From Shinella sp. XGS7 (GTDB lineage Bacteria; Pseudomonadota; Gammaproteobacteria; Burkholderiales; Burkholderiaceae_C): a DNA stretch of 64,000 bases. The translations under genes were made by a program, and so were the position numbers. A model generated the notes under the pieces. It saw nothing but the letters and a program-made list of their open reading frames with translations, searched no databases and was not told the origin of the DNA. Each line of letters starts with the position of its first letter. Position 1 is the first letter of the stretch. This document shows positions 61,864 through 64,000 of the stretch, piece by piece. Location: assembly GCF_020535565.1 (NCBI RefSeq), contig NZ_CP084758.1, positions 3,795,001 to 3,859,000 on the forward strand, in the 5' to 3' direction.

Positions 61864-62004
61864 CATCTTCTTCCATCCGGACTGTGACCGTCGGCTCCGG
61901 CATCGCACCGGATCTGCTGACCCTTCCTTGCGGAAGGCGCTCGCGGGCTCCCGGATCGCTCCGGATACCGCCGGTGGGGAGTTTCACCCCGCCCTGAAGA
62001 CGTG
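61864..62004 (-). promoter_or_regulatory. FMN riboswitch (RFN element) of ribB
   Basis: Read on the minus strand, the conserved RFN segments appear in order: CTTCAGGGCGGGGTGAAA, CCCCACCGGCGGTA, AGCCCGCGAGCG, GGTCAGCAGATCCGGTG, CCGGAGCCGACGGTCA and AGTCCGGATGGAAGAAG. All six paired regions are recognisable. It lies about 110 bases before ribB. The interval holds a GGTGC-tccg-GCACC hairpin (61825-61838) that may be part of the expression switch, but no clear terminator, so control of translation is more likely. Confidence 0.95.
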
Positions 62005-62095
62005 TGCCGGCCTTTCGACCGGCGCGCGCATGCTACCCCAGGGCCGGTTCACAATTTTTCTCACGGAATTTCCTGGGCGCCCCTAAAAACTGCGC

Positions 62096-62101
62096 TATGA
62101 T
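62096..62101 (+). promoter_or_regulatory. -10 element of the tRNA-Ser gene
   Basis: TATGAT ends ten bases before the mature 5' end of the tRNA, the expected position for a promoter with a very short leader. A -35 is not obvious. Confidence 0.5.
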
Positions 62102-62111
62102 GGCGGGCTTC

Positions 62112-62203
<92 letters not shown>

Positions 62204-62207
62204 AATT

Positions 62208-62240
62208 AAACCCAAGTGATTGATTTCACTTGGGTTTTTT
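62208..62240 (+). terminator. Terminator after tRNA-Ser
   Basis: Arms AAACCCAAGTG / CACTTGGGTTT with an 8-base loop, followed by TTTTTTC. Confidence 0.85.
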
Positions 62241-62418
62241 CTTTTTCTGGTCGCCGTTCCACCATCCCGTCTACCGTCCCCCAAACGGTGCTTCCAGGTG
62301 GCGGGCCCTTGAAATCAAGGGCATGGGCGGTGCGCTGGCAACGGGCCTTCAGCCACCAGCAGCGAGGGCCAACCGCTGCTTCCGGGCCCAGCAGGCTCCG
62401 GAATGCAGGGGCTTTTCC

Positions 62419-64000
62419 TCACCAGACATAGCGCAGCGCAACACTGCCGGCTCGCGTGCGGGTGTTTCGTCCGTACTCTCCCTGCAGATTGGCCTCCACG
62501 GCCAGTGATGGGCTCAGGCGCAGTTCGGCCTGGCCGGACAGGGTGGCCAGGTCGGGCGTGGGCATCAGGCCGCCGACGCTGAAGGGCCGACCGTTGAGAG
62601 TCTTGAAGGCCGCATACATGCGGTGCTCGCTCCAGGCCTCGTGGGCCCAACCCAGGCGGCCCCTCAGCTTCAGCGAGGCGCCGCGTTGCAGCATGATCTG
62701 CCCCTCGACGGCGCTGCCCAGTTCGCTGCGCAGCTGAGTGAACGCGCTGCGCTGATAGCTCAGGGCCAGGTGGGGCTGGGCCGCCCCCTCCTCGTCATGC
62801 GCCTGGATGGTGAAGTGCTGAAGGTGCAAGGCCGCAAAGGGGACGATGCGCCATCCGGGCGAGTTGATGCGCAGGCCTGTCTCGGCCCGCGCTCCCCAGG
62901 CCTGTGTGCGCATCTGGGCCCGGTAATTGGCGCCCGTCAGATCAAATCGACGTTCGGTATCCAGCACCTGGCGTGAATGCGTCAGCGAACCCGTGAGGTA
63001 CAGGCGGCCCCAGCGGCTGTCCGCCTCACGCAACGCATAGGCGCCGAGCTGAACGCCCGGCCCGCGCGCCTGGTAACCGTGGGACATTTCCAGGCGGGAG
63101 CGGTTGCTCGACAGTGCGGCCCCCACCAAGGTGTCGGCGTCGAGCGAGGTTTCCAGCCCGAAGGCCAGGCCGCCCAGCTGGGCATTGATATCCGAGGTGC
63201 CGGCGCCATCGTAGCTGGCGCTATGGCGTTCACCCAGCAGCTGGACCCAGGCTTGCTGTGCCGGCCGCCCCGATGACGGTGCGCCAGGCAGGGCGCCCGC
63301 GCGATCCGTCAGCAGCCGCCCGAACAAGGTGCTCAACCGAGTTCCCACCGTCGCCACCGTGGTGGCGCCGGCGCCGCTGAGCTCCCAGTAAACCTGGTGC
63401 AGCGCCTCCGGGGTTGGGAGGGCCACCAGGCGGGCGGTCAGCTCGCGGAAGTTCTCGCGTGATTCCGTCTGGACGGCGGCCAGCAGGTCGCCCAGGCGCT
63501 GCACGTCCTCGTTCATGCCCTCGGGGCTGAAGTCGGCATGCATGCTGAAGCCCAGCTTGCCATCCTGGGGGTGCAGGCGGAAGTCGAGGATGGCCGTGTC
63601 GGTCACGGACAAACCGCTGGCATCCAGCCCACCGCCCGCGCTGAAGACGGTGCCCAGCGAATGGGTGCCCGGCGTGATCAGGTGCGCCGTCTGCAGAACG
63701 GGTTGCAAGCGGCCCTTCAGGCTTGCGTTGCCCGTCACGTGCAACTGATCGGCCACCCCGGTGGTGTGGTCCATCCGCAGCGCCAGGATGCCGCTGTCCC
63801 CTTGAATCAGGTGGCCGTCGATGCGCGTGGCGGCACCGGCCTCGCCACCATGCATGATCGTGCCGTCATTGCGCAGCGTGCCTGTGCCCCCCAGGTTGAG
63901 CGCACCGCCGTGCAGCATGCTGGCGCTGCTGTGGTTGTGCACCTCGTTGCGCGCGCCCTCGGTGAGATGAAGGTTGCCAAGCAGCACACCGTGGTTGTGA
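62419..64000 (-). CDS. Autotransporter (type V secretion) protein, C-terminal part, truncated by the window
   Basis: About 527 codons are seen; the frame stays open to base 64000, so the N-terminus and most of the passenger lie outside. The visible passenger end is beta-helical with Gly/Asn-rich repeats (LNLGGTGTLRNDGTIMHGG, GVADQLHVTGNASLKGRLQ). A linker helix follows, then an autotransporter beta-barrel of about 280 residues beginning near QQAWVQLLGERHSASYDGAG and ending in an aromatic residue (GSVALRYVW), the signal for BAM insertion. The passenger function is unknown. It converges on the tRNA-Ser gene, with about 180 bases between that hold a GCCCTTGA/TCAAGGGC hairpin at 62305-62322. Confidence 0.9.
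   Translation of the reverse strand, partial: HNHGVLLGNLHLTEGARNEVHNHSSASMLHGGALNLGGTGTLRNDGTIMHGGEAGAATRIDGHLIQGDSGILALRMDHTTGVADQLHVTGNASLKGRLQPVLQTAHLITPGTHSLGTVFSAGGGLDASGLSVTDTAILDFRLHPQDGKLGFSMHADFSPEGMNEDVQRLGDLLAAVQTESRENFRELTARLVALPTPEALHQVYWELSGAGATTVATVGTRLSTLFGRLLTDRAGALPGAPSSGRPAQQAWVQLLGERHSASYDGAGTSDINAQLGGLAFGLETSLDADTLVGAALSSNRSRLEMSHGYQARGPGVQLGAYALREADSRWGRLYLTGSLTHSRQVLDTERRFDLTGANYRAQMRTQAWGARAETGLRINSPGWRIVPFAALHLQHFTIQAHDEEGAAQPHLALSYQRSAFTQLRSELGSAVEGQIMLQRGASLKLRGRLGWAHEAWSEHRMYAAFKTLNGRPFSVGGLMPTPDLATLSGQAELRLSPSLAVEANLQGEYGRNTRTRAGSVALRYVW

Overview
The window is high-GC chromosomal DNA from a betaproteobacterium of the order Burkholderiales, probably near Roseateles, Rubrivivax or Leptothrix. 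This rests on the style of the encoded proteins, on the strong preference for CTG, GTG and GCC codons, and on gene neighbourhoods usual for the order: pyrG-kdsA-DUF1330-eno-ftsB, darP divergent from pmbA, and rimP-nusA-infB-rbfA-truB-typA. It is mostly core genome. I see no insertion sequence, prophage, CRISPR array or plasmid gene.

Layout. 1-2.4 kb: the end of a HI0933/BaiN-type flavoprotein, rpsU, yqeY and a small phosphatase-like gene. 2.5-6.2 kb: a TRAP transporter with dctQ-dctM on the plus strand converging on a frameshifted dctP. 6.4-12.2 kb: pmbA, darP-mog-slyD-like, cysE, trmJ and suhB. 12.3-20.5 kb: mutS with a hydrolase, then pyrG, kdsA, eno and ftsB. 20.6-23.8 kb: pnuC, a NadR-type kinase and a lipoprotein 5'-nucleotidase, which together could salvage NAD precursors. 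23.8-30.7 kb: hslO, a gamma-carbonic anhydrase-like gene, a lipoprotein, a DUF455 protein, an EamA transporter, a 52-residue membrane protein, and an Lrp regulator divergent from an omega-aminotransferase. 30.7-34.7 kb: the least conserved stretch, with several small membrane, lipoprotein and unknown genes on the minus strand. 34.9-47.4 kb: an aldehyde dehydrogenase, two more EamA exporters, an aspartoacylase-like gene, a DsbA-like gene, rdgC, an RNA helicase, ogt, dusA, an MFS exporter and an acyl-CoA hydrolase. 47.5-56.1 kb: the nusA-infB translation operon through typA. 56.3-64 kb: fabI, a basic amino-acid decarboxylase, nfeD-qmcA, ribB behind an FMN riboswitch, tRNA-Ser(GGA), and the 3' part of an autotransporter. 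The only gap above 300 bases without a CDS (61755-62111) holds the ribB leader, its FMN riboswitch and the tRNA promoter.

The most unusual signal is a mosaic. At least nine conserved genes (dctM, dctP, pyrG, eno, the aminotransferase, the aldehyde dehydrogenase, typA, infB, fabI) carry internal tracts that switch abruptly to another codon style (CTC/CTT, GTC, TCG, CCG). In pyrG, eno, typA, infB and fabI they also switch to residues typical of Rhizobiales (Alphaproteobacteria), then return to betaproteobacterial sequence, nearly always in frame. The one exception is a single-base deletion at a tract edge in dctP. The pattern fits chimeric assembly or polishing with reads from a co-cultured rhizobial organism. 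True recombination between classes is the less likely but more exciting alternative.

Some tract boundaries and start codons were judged by eye and may be off by a few codons. Family assignments come from recalled motifs, not from database searches.
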